63,888 nucleotides of DNA from Hydnum rufescens UP504 (GCA_014904985.1 MU129026.1:69141-133028), one strand, 5' to 3'; counted from the first letter of the stretch, positions 41,539-53,749 are shown. Notes: generated by a model not told the origin, from the sequence alone. A program made the numbers and translations.

Positions 41539-42130
41539 TCATTCACTGTATGGGCCGTGCATTCCAACCAATCTGCAGAGAGAGATATGAGGCTTCTCCC
41601 GACTTCTCGACTTGTATGTCGCAAGTTCTCTAAACAGGTACAAGGCAATGTACAAGGGTGATATTCGAAATGAGGCCAGGCAGGCTGCGAAGTAGGTGTC
41701 AGCGTGAGGAAGAGCTTCGACAATCTCTATTGAAACGGGGGCGATACGAAGCGGTGCAAAGGGTTGGGCCAGCTGCGACATGTAATGATGGAACTTGGCC
41801 TGAATCTCAAGCAACATAACCAATGCATTGAAATTGTCGCTCTCCTCTGTAATCCTGGGTCCATTTTGCTACTATTTCCTGCCATGTATATCAGGCGCCT
41901 GGATTAGCGATTTTCGTTTTTCGCAAACTCTTGAGGGCACACTCCGACCCTTCGAATCCATTCGCGTCTCCTCGTCGACCGAGGGGCTGAATTCTATATC
42001 TACTCGTTTTCTGACCCCTGGGTACCGCGTTCATTTCTCGAGTTCATCGATTCTCCCCCCTATTACCTCCACTGAGTCTCTTCAAGGTTCGAATACTGTA
42101 CTCGCCCATGCCCCTCTGACTCCATCTCGG
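41539..42130 (-). pseudogene. Hypothetical multi-exon gene, block C3 copy
   Basis: The C-terminal exon is the cleanest of the three copies: 95 codons open from MLLEIQAKFHHYMSQLAQPF to SREKPHISLCRLVGMHGPYS, stop at 41539. The upstream block (ELSPSVDE-like) is present near 41940-42060 with an extra stop. A Leu/Tyr-rich stretch (YIALYLFRELATY) could be a membrane-associated helix. Function unknown. Confidence 0.4.
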
Positions 42131-42232
42131 CGAGCCATATAGTCAATACAGGTCTCTTCGTGAGCTTTGAATCTATCCCATCTGGAATGCGACGGAGTGC
42201 CCGGTTCCCCCTACCGGCTTGGGCAAGAGCGA

Positions 42233-42612
42233 TTCTCATGGCCGTCGTGACTTCCGCTGATATCTCGGTGGTGCTGGCAGGTGTTCTGCCCCATATTTGC
42301 CTGCGATTACTACACTCCTCCCTCTTCTAGCTCTCTCTCGCAGCCAGCACAACAGTCTCGTGAGAAGGGGCTCACAGAATCTCCGCAGACTCCCGACAAT
42401 ATGCTTGTCTTCAACGAGATCACCTTGGCAGGCCTCCTATGGTTGAAACCCGCATACTGAGGCATCAGCACCCCAGCCTCATACAGGTGCTTTTGTCACA
42501 ATAAGATCCAAAGTAGAGACATTACCACTGAGTGGGGTGCCCACGTGGATTGCGGCTTCGTCGATGGTATGTGAAAAGAACCAAGGAGCCTAATGGAATC
42601 GTCAGATGATTT
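42233..42612. other. Unique sequence between blocks C3 and D1, no gene seen
   Basis: Not matched elsewhere in the window. Only short ORFs and no splice structure I trust. It marks the junction between two duplicated blocks. Confidence 0.45.
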
Positions 42613-43089
42613 GTGATCCCCTCGAACTGCTCGCTCGGCTTCAGAGAGCCAGAAGTTTACCCTCCTCATTGTCCACGCCCACCGCGCTTGAAGACCCCCA
42701 ACTTCCAACGGTTCTCCCTGTCAACTCCCTCGTCATCTGATGTGCACGAACATCATCAATCTGAATTATCCAATTTTCCCCACACCTCCTTGCTTGATCT
42801 CGCGCGCGCTCTGCCTCATACGAATAAAGTCTCTCCATCGCTCAACGCAAACAGATCGCCACGCCCCACAGCCCCCCAGCAAAATGGGTCCCCAGCAGCA
42901 TCCCCAATCTCCCCACCCAATCATGATGATCACCTCCCTCGTCTACGCTCCACCAGTGACCTAATCCCCGAAGAGATCGAGGGTCGCACAATCTCCAAAT
43001 ATCATGCCCTGGAGCGTAGGATATTGGGAGATGATAGCATGACGCTTTCTGGTCGATCGCCCCAGGACGCTGAACACCGCGCCCCATGA
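42613..43089 (+). CDS. Hypothetical protein, block D1 copy
   Basis: A 158-codon frame. The first two thirds are Pro/Ser-rich and may be non-coding, but the end (LIPEEIEGRTISKYHALERR, ILGDDSMTLSGRSPQDAEHR) is conserved in D2 at 57470-57590. In D1 it stops at TGA 43087-43089 where D2 has CGA and continues for a further 60 codons (57515-57796), so D1 is probably truncated by a CpG transition. Family unknown. Confidence 0.4.
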   Translation: MIPSNCSLGFREPEVYPPHCPRPPRLKTPNFQRFSLSTPSSSDVHEHHQSELSNFPHTSLLDLARALPHTNKVSPSLNANRSPRPTAPQQNGSPAASPISPPNHDDHLPRLRSTSDLIPEEIEGRTISKYHALERRILGDDSMTLSGRSPQDAEHRAP

Positions 43090-44059
43090 TCCGAAAATCG
43101 GAAATCTGTCCAGCGATTGGCCATGACGGCCGTGATGATTTCAAGTTTCTTTTGATGTATGCCGCTATGCTGTATGGCTGTATGTCGCGAATCGTTGCTT
43201 TGCTTTGCTTTGGCCCGAGAAACTTATCAAACGGTATTCACCCTGTCACAATATCTATCGGACGTTCTCATTCTTATGCCAAAGATTGATTGGCTGATTA
43301 CTTTACTCTCGGTTGCTATGTTAACGTTGGTCTTTTCTCTTGGTGACAACTCTTCTTCGGCCCTTTCGCCTTCAAAGTCCATACCGAGAAATTTAATGGT
43401 TTGTTGTCATCTTCGTCGCGACCGCAAAACAGAAAATCGACATCTCAAGAGGGTTTTTTAGGCCAAGTGGATTATAGCAAATTATGGTGCGATATGAGGG
43501 AAATATCTCGCGAAGACAGGCGACAAGGTCAACCCTGCTGAGCGAGGATATTTGGGGAGATGATAGCATTGACGCCTTTCTGGTCGATTCGCCCAGAGCC
43601 GCGTGATGACACCGCGAACCCCATGATCCGAAAACGGAAATTCTGTCCAGCGATTGGCCCATGCGGCCGTATATTCACAGTTCTCTTATGATGCGCTATG
43701 CCTGTATTTGCTGTATTCCGAATCGTTGCTTTCTTGCTTTGCCCGAGAAACTATCACAACGGTATTCACCTGTCACAATTATATCGGACGTCTCATTCTT
43801 ATGCCAAATTGATTGGCTGATTACTTACTCTCGCGTTGCTATGTTAACGTTGGTCTTTTTCTCTTGGTGACAACTCTTCTTCGGCCTTTCGCTTCAAAGT
43901 CCATACCGAGAAATTTAATGTTGTTTGTCATCTTTCGTCGCGACCGCAAAACAGAAAATCGACATCTCAAGAGGGTTTTTAGCAAGTGGATTATAGCAAA
44001 TTATGGTGCGATATGAGGGAAATATCTCGCGAAGACAGGCGACAAGGTCAACCCTGGGC
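43017..44059. repeat. Tandem duplication of about 530 bp with one indel-riddled copy
   Basis: Sequence 43017-43543 (TAGGATATTGGGAGATGATAG onward) recurs at about 43547-44059. The second copy differs almost only by single-base gains and losses at homopolymers (TTTTTCTC versus TTTTCTC; GGCCTTTCGC versus GGCCCTTTCGCC; AGGGTTTTTAGC versus AGGGTTTTTTAGGCC). Block D2 (57525-58040) has one copy. This is the signature of uncorrected long-read sequence inserted at an assembly junction, not of evolution. Confidence 0.8.
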
Positions 44060-44179
44060 CAGGCTGTTTTGGGCGTATCGTTGGAGGGCTGTGGTTTGAA
44101 ATCGTCATTCCTCCGTGATAAGTCACCTTCCGTTTCTGAGGAATCGTGCTTCTGCGGCCCTGGTATACCCTAGGGTACG

Positions 44180-44456
44180 ATGCTGGATATTATGGGTGCC
44201 TTGACCCTCAGGTTTGTTGCGTCGTCTTTGTTCTGAAATGCTGTCACCAAAATATCACTCTTCCATCTTAGGTCTTCTCCGCAGGCATATACGTAAACCA
44301 TGCGGTGTTCTCCAATGATCCAATGGGCTTCCACCAGGTGAGAGGATCTAGACTTTGTGGGGTACTCGGGTCTCTCTTATTGTCGTTATTTTGGGCCAGT
44401 GCTATGCGACGGAGAACTGCCTCCAGGGGATACCGCGACGAGATGGAGTCCATCAA
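44180..44456 (-). pseudogene. Unknown gene 3' exon, frameshifted D1 copy
   Basis: Matches the intact D2 ORF at 58161-58445 (MDSISSQYPLEAVLRRIALA, then NDNKRDPSTPQSLDPFTWW). In D1 a one-base loss near 44330 (CAATGGGCTTCC versus CAATGAGCGTTCC) shifts the frame after the TWW, so the protein is truncated here. Confidence 0.5.
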
Positions 44457-44559
44457 GGTGATGATCTCCTAAAATCGACAGTCAGGTGTTCACTGCAGCT
44501 CATGTGACCGTGTAGTCATTCCTTGGAAGGGCGCGTAGTTAAGACACCGGCCACCCACC

Positions 44560-45010
44560 TAGTCCACCGCCACCTCCACTATCTACCTTTACATACATCA
44601 CATTAATTGGTCATGCCAATACCTCCCTCAACGTTGCACGACTCTTACTATCCGACGCTGACAAGCTATCGCCTCTTGATATACCTGTGGAAGTTATAGA
44701 CGGGATCAAGTCTTCGTCTACTCGGCATATTGATATCGTCTCTCAAGACGTGGGCCGTCCCCAAGTTTCCTTTAAATCAAAGGGGCTTTGCGAACTGCTT
44801 AATTTACCTGCGGCCTCGATCGACCCCATCTCTTCCTAAATCTCTCCTCGCCGGGACTATCATGCCAAGAATCCCGAATTCTCACCCTTCTTTCCGAAGG
44901 TCCTAAAGATTCACCTCAAAGTACACCGAAGACGCTTCCTATTTGATTTCTCTGATCACCACAATCTTCCTTGTCTTCCTGTTGTACCATTATGTATGAT
45001 CTCAATACGG
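44560..45010 (+). pseudogene. Unknown family related to block A, D1 copy
   Basis: Reads HITLIGHANTSLNVARLLLS, PLDIPVEVIDGIKSS, TRHIDIVSQDVGRPQVSF, then a stop after ...ASIDPIS. It is the same family as the A-block gene at 28367 but without the stop after VEVID. The D2 copy is at 58570-58830. The rest of the family sequence is missing in D. Confidence 0.45.
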
Positions 45011-45122
45011 CAGACAACATGTACGGGGAACTATTACAAGTGCAATTTGGATTGGAGAAATAACAAGAAATAACAAGAAAATAGCTACAAGTCACCAACA
45101 TCTATATCTAGAAGGCACTTCT

Positions 45123-45984
45123 TCATGGCTTCGCTTTCCGTGGTCGCCCCCGTTTCTTGCCTTCCACCACGACTTTCTTGCCGTTATTGTGCCTAACTCG
45201 AAGCCCCCCAACTGGATCTTTGACTGCGAGGTCAGTCCCGTTTTCCTCCACAATTCCAAAGCCCAGTGTTTGCGGGAGATCAACGACACCCGACTCTGTC
45301 GACCAATACTTCCCAGCAACATAGACACTGGCCAGTTGTGTGCTCTTCCCGACAAACTTGAGGCTCTTTTCAAGCTTCCGATTGACTTGAGCAATTTTGT
45401 CCTATATATATTTATATCTGTATGAGTATGGAAGAGATATCGAATCGAGGACTCACAGCATCAACAAAATCCTTTGTCTCTAGGAAATAAATGTGCCTGT
45501 TGGGGCCTTCCCAAATGTTGTCCCACTCCGCAATATCAGTCTTCCCAATGAGAAATCGCCAGCCATCTTGTCTAGCAGGGTCTTTTCCCACAAATCGCCG
45601 AATACCATGAAGAAGGAGGTGATGTTCAATAGCTTTGATTGCCCTCTCCTCAAAGGCCTTGTCAGAGATTTGATGGTGGAGGGCACCTTGTTCCCGAGCA
45701 GAATATAAGGGGTACTTTGCCAGGTAGACGATTGTAGAGTCGATGGTTGAATGGGTCATCTCTGCCGGGGAAATCGCGACATTGGTGACAGGGTTCATAA
45801 AGATCCACCCACGGAAGTAAGACTGAAATGTTTGTAGGGTGTGGAATGTGGTCGTCACAGGGGTATCCTTTGGAGTCTTATAAGTGACAGTGAAGGTTAG
45901 ATGCGGAATGGAGTTCGCCTGTCGAAACTGAGTGAGCCTCGAATGAGATTGAAAGTGCCGAGGGACTTTGGATACGGGAAACAT
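45123..45984 (-). CDS. Hypothetical AT-hook protein (intact D1 copy)
   Basis: Two exons: 45984-45457 (176 codons, MFPVSKVPRHFQ...) and 45401-45123, joined in phase by a 55-nt intron (GTGAGT...ATATATAG). Total about 268 residues. The second half reads YVAGKYWSTESG, LGFGIVEENGTDLAVKDPVG and ends KKRGRPRKAKP, a textbook AT-hook (GRP core flanked by basic residues) that binds the AT-rich minor groove. The first exon is a mixed alpha/beta-looking domain I do not recognise. It is probably nuclear. The D2 copy is frameshifted in exon 1 but keeps the AT-hook. The clean intron and full-length frames suggest a real gene. Confidence 0.7.
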
Positions 45985-46042
45985 AGGACTATAGATTTCA
46001 GGTGCAACGAGCTGGTTCGGTATCGGCGTTATGACGTTGGTG

Positions 46043-48746
46043 TGTGTGGCAATTTCCGTCCAGACGCGTCTTGAATCTTCTACATGCTTGGTTCACCCAC
46101 GAAACTCTGTAGCTGTCCCTCTAGCAGTGGATTGAATGGCGTTTTCACCACGGCTTCCCCTCGCTCACTCGTCAACCTCTCAAGTCGTTTTTCAGAATGC
46201 GGCCGGCGCGACGCCCCGAAAGATGCCAAAGCCTCCATGGATAGTTCAGGTCAGAAAATCACTTCTGAAGCCCTCTCTCTTGTCGAAAAGATGCACCTAG
46301 AGGGAAAGAGGAGTGGTCTTGATCTCCCGAAGAGACCTGTGAGCAATTGAAAATTGTAAGCTCTCATCCAATCCCAACTATACTCCTCTAACCGTGTAAA
46401 TTATCCAAAGCTCAAGACAGGTCTTTCTAAAACTTTCTCTGTTCTCTGTAAGCGTCATTTCCGGCCCACTGTTCTCACATCTGGACTTGCATTCGCGCAG
46501 AACTATCACATTCACTCGACAGTGAGATTTCAACAGCAGCTTATCTCGTCGGTGTTCTTGATCACATTAATGACCACAGCAAGTGGACCACGGAAGATGG
46601 CACCGAGCTCTTCGTCGTGACTTTCAAAACACCCGACATTCGTACACACATCACTTTAATTGCTCATGGCAATGTCTTTCTTGACGTTGCACGACTCTTA
46701 CTAGGTGGCCGATCGCGTCTTGTTATACCTGTGGAAGTTATAGACTAACTCAACTCTTCGTCCATTCGGCATATTGAAGTGGCCTCAAGACGTGGGTCGT
46801 CCCAACTTTCCTTCACAGCCAGAGAGCTTCGCGAACTGCTTAATTTACCTGTGGCCCCTACGGACCTCATCCTATCCTCCCTCCTTGCTAATTCTACCAA
46901 CAGTCCCGAATTCTCGCCGAAGATCCACCTCAAGGTACACCAAGACGATTTCTATTCAATTTCTCTGATCACCGTGATCTTCTGCGCCCCCCGATCGTGC
47001 CATTGCGCATGATATCAATACGCTAGGTGAGCGTGATCGAGTACGGAGTATAGGCGAGAGCGAGACACAAAGAACGGAGTCGATCGTCACGTCGTTGGGA
47101 TACCGATCGGACTATTTTGTGTCTCCTCATTCCGTCACCACCTCGCTCTTCACACGAGAAGGATTACAGACGGATCATATGATCCCTCCGTCACCCGCGC
47201 GCGAAATGTCTCTGGGAGAGTGCACGGCGTATCTGGTGGGCTTTTCCGAAGTATCTACACCTCAGGTTGGGCGGCGAATCGGGCACCTGGCGTGCTGGCC
47301 AGCGCAATATACGACGCACACTCCGCTCAGGAGACGCTTGTCGCAGATTGCTTTTCCAGTGAGGCGGGGGCCAGTGGGGCCTGTGGCTGTTGGCAATCTG
47401 GGCATGCCTGTGAAAATCATGGTGGCAGCCGATGCACAGGTGCAAAACTTCGTTAGACTCGGACGATACAGGGATGCCTAGTTTCTTGTGGGAGGTATCT
47501 ATCCCACCAGGGACGAGGATTGGGCACTACGAACAGTGGAAGATCATTAACGAGGTCAAAGGATCAGGAAGGAAAGGGAACGCATAGGATGTACATGAAT
47601 TCGGCTGTGTGTACACTGACGATCTCAAGCCCGACACTAGGTTCATCTCCCGTGACGTAAAATGATCCTAATTGGGTACCCACCTGCATTTGCCGAGATG
47701 TCGGCAAACGTAGGTAAGGCTTGCGTTGGATCTGGGGCGGATGGATGGGATGAGATGGACTCGAGGATTGGTTTGTATTGATGAGGAATTTGCGTCACAT
47801 AAAGCTAAGCCACGGGGAAGCCACCAGCTCTCGAGCATTTGGTGTTTCTCATTGGGCGCGCCATTGGTCCTCTATCCAATTATCCTCAAGTTGGTTCCAA
47901 GGCATTGCAGTTGATTTTCTCCAAGGATGAGCCTGGCTGTGACGAGGATTTGTCCTTCTGACTTATTGTGTAGGACTGAATAATACCGTGATGCGAGCAG
48001 TGCATGATGTTCTCACTAACTAGAAGGACCCCCATAATCACGCCCTATTACATCGTTCTGATGACAAGGGATGAGAAGACATGCATTGAACGATCGATAG
48101 TCGTTCAGTTTTAGAACTGCCTGCATCCACAAATACAGTAAATCGCGTCGTCTCGGAGAATTGATGATATTTCCCGTAGGTTGCAAACAACTTTCCCGCA
48201 CAAAAAAGAAAATTGGAATCACGCCTGCTCAGCCACGAGGTTGCGCCGCTCCGCCTTGGGCTTCGTTTCTCCCGCCCTCGAATGTTTTCGCCGGCGTTCT
48301 TCCTTGACTCCTTGCCCATCCACCATCATCTGCTTGAGTTTAGCTCTGTTGTAAATGGATTTCTGCAGATGTCAGCGTCTAAAACGAACAAGATGAGTCG
48401 AGACACTGCAGCCTCCCCTCCGTAACCACCAATACATTTCATTAGTATTTCCTCACATGTACATCAGGCGCCAGTATTAGTTATTTTAGCGTGTGACAAA
48501 TGCTTAAGGCCTCCTCATTTGCCTTTAGGGTCACTTCATCATGGCGAAATGTTCAAAGGTCAATAGGGAGGTTAAGAGAATGAGCAAGGTCGAGAATACA
48601 TTAGATCAATCTGTGGCTAGTGAGTGACAAATTTCCAGGACCTCCTGAGTTGCCTTTAGGGCCTCTTGATCGCGGCCAAATTTGGAAAGATAATCGGAGT
48701 GGTAGTTAAGAGAATCAGCGAGATCTAGGTGGAATATGTCGGGGCA
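46043..48746. repeat. Segmental duplication block A2 (partner A1)
   Basis: Continuous with D1 on its left, so D-A is an original adjacency. It contains the A-family gene remnant (46570-47700, including a clean 88-codon ORF at 46084-46350), the conserved basic exon (48216-48345, minus) and the 3' TPR remnant of the TPR gene (48480-48746, minus, with several stops). It ends abruptly at 48746 within a TPR codon. Confidence 0.85.
46570..47700 (+). pseudogene. Unknown conserved family, block A2 copy
   Basis: Aligned to 28367-29432. TAA at 46746-46748 replaces the TAG of A1 at the same codon. A frame change near 46990 precedes the 47095-47481 part (GYRSDYFVSPHSV ... KIMVAADAQVQNFVRLGRYR), which is longer here than in A1 because A1 lost about 25 bp near 29190. 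The final WAYTDDLK-like block is preserved near 47600. Not functional as it stands. Confidence 0.45.
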
Positions 48747-51700
48747 GGGATACCCAGGGGAGAGCTCGCAAGCTCATTGGCTGTGGCGGCGTGCCAGTTC
48801 CGGGGAAAGTCGGAAACTTTGCCAGAGATGGCATGGACGGGCCGTGAGATTTTCAAGCTTGTTTGAATGAGCGCTTATGAACAGGTTTCACCGAGCGCTT
48901 GGTGGGGCTTCGGAGTTTGAGGCGAGAGGATTATTGCTTATACATTTTCGATGTTGCTCGAAAAAGGTCACCAAAAGGTTTCAGTTTCTCACGGTTATCC
49001 TAACCCCGGGTATATTCTGCTTGTCATTCGGTCGGTACTCCTCTGTCCTGGGGCAAGCTCAGAAAATATGGGTTATGGGGTTCCGATAACGTCCGGTTAA
49101 TTCCCGAGTATTTGCCTCTTGGCTCTAAACGCATTGTCGCTGCGATCTCTCGAGCGCGCAATGCCTGCGTCGGCCTTCCTGTTCGCCTTTGTGAGGATCC
49201 ATAATCGACAGCGGGTATTAAAATACTCATCGCGTCGCTCATCGTACCACGGAGAAGAATCTGACGCGATTGCCGCCACATTCCAAGGGTCACAAATCGT
49301 AGTATTTCAGTACGTCCGTCAATATCTCTCGGGACTTTCTAATTGACAAGCTGACGCTGAGGGATTATCATGTGACAAGATCGTCGAGTAGAATAGGACA
49401 GTAAGTCCATACCTTCGGTCCCTGGGGTGGGGTGGTGTGGGACGAGGGCGCGACAGGTCAATGAGTTTCGGGCCTGCAAACGCTATCTGCTAGGCGCATG
49501 CCGAGTCCGTCGTAAAGCGCTCTTGTGCAGTGTTTTTGGGGAAATTCGTCGTTCGTTCGTGTATCGAAACAGCTGTCATATTCATGCCGATGATATTTCT
49601 GAGAGAACCGATCCTATTCTGTTTCGGCGTCGTTCGATTGTTGGCAGTGCCTCGCGGAGGACTGCAGTGTACTGATCCGCTTACGATCTGTACCGACGTG
49701 TGTTGATCCGATTCTGAGCTGTGGCTGCTGCAAGAGTGGACGGTGCGCCGGTCGTCGCGGTGATGTTGGGCGTGCTAGTTGCGGCGCTGCCTGTCGGCAA
49801 ATACCATGGTACAGATGTACCTCTTTAGGGCTATTCCGGGGGCTCTGCGGGCAATGTACAATAATCAGTGCCAGAATGAACGGAATGGCGCATCAGACAA
49901 CGGCGATCCAATGAAACCTTTGGCACCCAGGTTGAAGCGACATAGAAGCTAATATTGCGGGCGGCGTTTCCGAATCATCTCTCAATCAGTTCTGTAAGGT
50001 CGGCGACCAGGTTGCGATAGTCGCACGTGTGTATACCACTGCTACCAGGGGTTACTGCGGAGCGAGACGCGACGGATAGTCCATCAAGGAAGCGATTATG
50101 TGGGATCCGTACACAACGCCAGACAGGCGCATAGGGGGTATGTTCCCCCAGCCCAGCATTCCCGTTGGAAAGGGGCATGGAGTTCGAACGTGCGATTCAC
50201 CGAAGTCAGTGAACACGTTAGGGTACAGGCGACTTTGCGCTCCTGAGGGGTGCCAGCCGTCACGGAGATTCAGAAATTCCAATTCTGTAATGCTCGGCAG
50301 GGCTCACCGGAAAATGGATGATCTGTCGCAACACGAATTTCGGGAGGAATTCACTGGGAACCTTATTTACATTCGGATGAGGTTCCCCTTTGGGGGAAGG
50401 TCACACAAGCCTTCGGAACTATTCGGACGGGGTCAGCTAGCTCTTACTATCCGAGGCCTACTGGACAAGCCGCATCTCCCATTGGGTATATTACCTTGGT
50501 TGATGTTAATACCTGGGGACCTCAAGCTTCGCGCTGTGTCGGGGGCCAAATATAATATCCTTGGATCTGTCTGCCCGTTTGCTAGCCCACCAACCCTCTC
50601 GCCTCTTTCGAACGCGGAGCAATTTCCCATATCAAGAGGGGGGCAAGCTGGTCCGCGGGCACAGCGCTGCAATTACCGTGTGGCTGACCCCTTGAGCATC
50701 GGGTCATCCCACCCTTGCAGAACTCTACCACGCCACACCGGGCACGGTAATTCAACGCCCCGAGTCCCAGATCTATCTAGCCCCATTCCTTCACCCAAAG
50801 GCGGGCACTTCCAAACGCCCTCGAAATTTCCGGCGGGGCCCCGGTGCGATGAAGACTCCTTCCAAGGCGCGCGAAAGTCCTAGAGGAGAGCGCTAAGACA
50901 CACCTCGCATCGATTTTTCCCATTCGATTTGGTCCAGGATGTACAAATACCCCCAGAGCTAATCTTCCCTTGGTCTTCCCTTTGTACCATCATGTAATCC
51001 TCAACCAAGCTGCGGGTCTGACGATTACTCCCGTTACAAACACCCTCCGAATCCATCTTACGATCTTATGTGCGAAACTTTTGGCCCCAGAGATGAGCAA
51101 CGAAGGCCCATATCACAAGGACAATGAAGCGTAGAGACTTCTCGAGATCTCTACCCGTAGCGCTTCATAGGCACTTTCTGTCCTTTGGCGCACATGCGAG
51201 GCTCTTTTCGGTTTAACTGTCGCCTCCTGGATCTTGGCTCGTTCTCCTGACACTACCCACCCCGTAAGGCTTCTCCGAACATTCGTTGGGCCCGCAATGA
51301 GAGGCCCAAACCTCAAGGAGAGCCCCCTAGAAGCGAGCCCTTGAGCTTTTTGTACCGTCGCCGCTCGAACCAAGCTGCAAATCGACTCCACATCCGGAGG
51401 TCCCAGGGTTTTCTCCCAGATCTTTTGCGGGATCTCCACTCATCCTTCCCAACTGGCGTCCTCATTCATCTTCCCTCCCGGGGGACATTTTGGTCCAGAC
51501 GATTGTGAAGTGCGCCTCAGAGGACCAAGAGGGGTTGGCCCCTTCTGATGACATATTCGTTGTCTGCCATAATAAGCTATGCGACCACCCCAGAGTATGT
51601 CCTCCAGATGCTTGCTTGCTCTCTAGCAACTTTTCTTGTTAGATTCTTTCATTTGGTAGTCCGAGCACCTGAAGACGGACCCTGGCGAAAGAGACAATGA

Positions 51701-53028
51701 GGTGAGGGAGCCCTCGAGCCTCCAATGCGACTCACTATGGGCCCGCTCGACCTTGTCACATTAGTGGATTACTTGCCCAATCTTGCTCGTCCATCTCCCC
51801 TTTTAACCACCACGCCATCCGCGCGCTTCATCTTTCCGCAAATCTTTGGCTGCTCTGAGAGGCGCTCGAAGAGGCCAAGGTAGATGCGAGAGCCATTCGG
51901 TTGGTCTAATCGCTGAGTACCTTAGCCCCGACAAAGTTTCTGCCCCGGGGTGAAGACCAAGATAGGGACTCCCGCTGACATGACTGCATCCTGGGTAACA
52001 ACCCGCGTCCGTCCGTTAAAGGCTTTCTGGATTCGAAACTCTCCGGCCGTGTTTTTGACAATGCCTCAACGGCAATGGGGGCGCCCGGTTTCAGGAGCAT
52101 TTTGGGATGTGGCATCCGCATTCACCTTTACTGTTCAACAGAATTCAGATTCTGGAGTCAGGGTTGCTGGGCCAGGTACCTCCCGCAGTATTTGGCTCTG
52201 CTCTCATCGATGCAAAGTTCGTAACGGCATCCTGCTCCATTCTCAACCGTCGGTATCTCCGGGAATTTTGGCGTCAGAGAGAGCGACGCTCCAGGGAGGA
52301 GAAATGGAACTGGGAATGCTTCGCAGAGTTATCTAGAGGCTTTCACGAACACGTATCATGGAAGTGCTGCTAGCAGATCTGGCCCGCGTGAGTAGATATG
52401 CACCACAGGTCTTTCTGACGTACGCGGCTATGCTCTCTTGATCGCCCTCAAACTCACGGTTTAGATAACTTCGTACTGATTGGTAGGCCGCCGTGAAGAG
52501 GGGGACCAACCAAGAAGAGGATGGTGGGGGCAGGTTGGGGGCACTCTTGATGAGCAATCGGGGAATCTGTATGCGTCACTAAGCACCAGCTCGAACCGCG
52601 ATATGTCATGGAGCAGTTCGGGCGCCCGAGGATCTCCGCTGGTACGTAGGGGGCCTTAGTACGGACACATTTTCCGGTGCGCGAGACTGCGATCTCTATC
52701 TACTGAATTCCGCGTTCTACCCGATGAAAGATGTTTGCTGCCACATTATGACTGGGGATCCATAGCAGTTTATTTTGTCACTAACTCTATCAAGCATCCG
52801 ATGTGAATGCCAGTAGCGTTTTCCCCCAGTCCCACGACCTGCTCCTTACATCTCCACTATGATCTATTCCTTAACCATTTGCTCCATCGCGCGGCCGCTC
52901 TAATATGGCTCTCGAAGAGAGTCCCGCCACCCGCACCACCCCGAAAGTATAGGCCACTCGCTCAAGCTCATAGTAGGATTAGCAGGTGTCGCTTGAACGG
53001 TCGGGACTCACTTTAAGGATATCGGCCG
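48747..53028. other. 4.28-kb block of unexplained sequence replacing the middle of a TPR gene copy
   Basis: Both edges are inside the same gene: the left is in the TPR remnant of A2 (48746) and the right is in the first NTD exon of the third B copy (53029). The equivalent stretch in copy 1 is 30532-33015. The block matches nothing else in the window, has no TIR, LTR, poly(A) or target duplication, and has few ORFs (longest 50098-50883). Base composition is CpG-rich and balanced. A non-homologous replacement, a gap fill or a misassembly are all possible. Confidence 0.6.
50098..50883 (+). CDS. Orphan ORF, 261 codons, doubtful
   Basis: The longest frame in the unexplained block. It is rich in Pro, Arg, Ser and Gly throughout, has no hydrophobic core pattern, no recognisable motif, no introns and no relative in the window. 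It may simply be a chance frame in GC-rich DNA. Listed because nothing else explains the interval. Confidence 0.2.
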   Translation: MWDPYTTPDRRIGGMFPQPSIPVGKGHGVRTCDSPKSVNTLGYRRLCAPEGCQPSRRFRNSNSVMLGRAHRKMDDLSQHEFREEFTGNLIYIRMRFPFGGRSHKPSELFGRGQLALTIRGLLDKPHLPLGILPWLMLIPGDLKLRAVSGAKYNILGSVCPFASPPTLSPLSNAEQFPISRGGQAGPRAQRCNYRVADPLSIGSSHPCRTLPRHTGHGNSTPRVPDLSSPIPSPKGGHFQTPSKFPAGPRCDEDSFQGARKS

Positions 53029-53330
53029 TCCCGCATGGTTTTAACCGCCTCGATCACCTCCGATACGATATCGAAAACTTGGGCGAGTGGACCAGAAAGT
53101 GCGGGCGGAAGAAGTCGGATATCACGGATCATGGAAGATATAACGAGAGTGGCATCCCATCCTCGGCCGGTGGTGTCGTTGAGGTAATCTGGGTATACTG
53201 GTTGAGGCGCAGTTGCGATAGTACGTCGAACAGTGGAGGCGGATGCTCCGTTAGGAGAGGAATCACTGGATGGGGGTAACGATAACTGGACGCTACGTCT
53301 TCTGGGTGAAAAGAATCTTCTGGAGGGCAT
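53029..53330 (-). pseudogene. Truncated MLKL-like N-terminal exon (B3)
   Basis: ATG at 53330 (MPSRRFFSPRRRSVQLSLPP), then WDATLVISSMIRDIRLLPPA and EVIEAVKTMRDGR; the sequence breaks off at 53029 where the unrelated block begins. B1 and B2 carry the rest of this exon and a second exon. The upstream flank matches block C, confirming a third copy of the B gene whose interior has been replaced. Confidence 0.8.
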
Positions 53331-53749
53331 GGGATGTGGTGGGCTTGACAGAGGGAGGGGGGGTGCGAGGGGATGGAAGGAAGTGCGAGGCAGTGCGAGG
53401 CAATGCAAGGCGGTGTGAGGGAAGTCGACCTTTACCCCATTCGGCGCGTGGTGTATTCAAATTCTTTGAGCGCCCGTTCAGCTCCAAATAATTAGCACAC
53501 GCCCAAGATAAGTCTCAGCAACCGAATGAAACGCATATTAGCCAATAAAGCCGATGGTCTTGACGCTGGCAACTGGGTAGGACAGGTCGTTCAAGCCTGT
53601 GTGCTCCAAATCCATATATAGGGAATAGGACTGCACCTGGACGGAAACTTTTAAGTGTGCGTACAGTGAAAGATTTGGAGGGTTTTCGTCTGGAACATCA
53701 CTAACTGTTCTCTTCGAGGTCTTGGACCTTATTCTGGCACATGATGATG

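Noticed and set aside
50098..50883. Orphan 261-codon ORF as a novel gene
   Set aside because: No protein-like hydrophobic pattern, no intron, no relative; kept only as a low-confidence feature.
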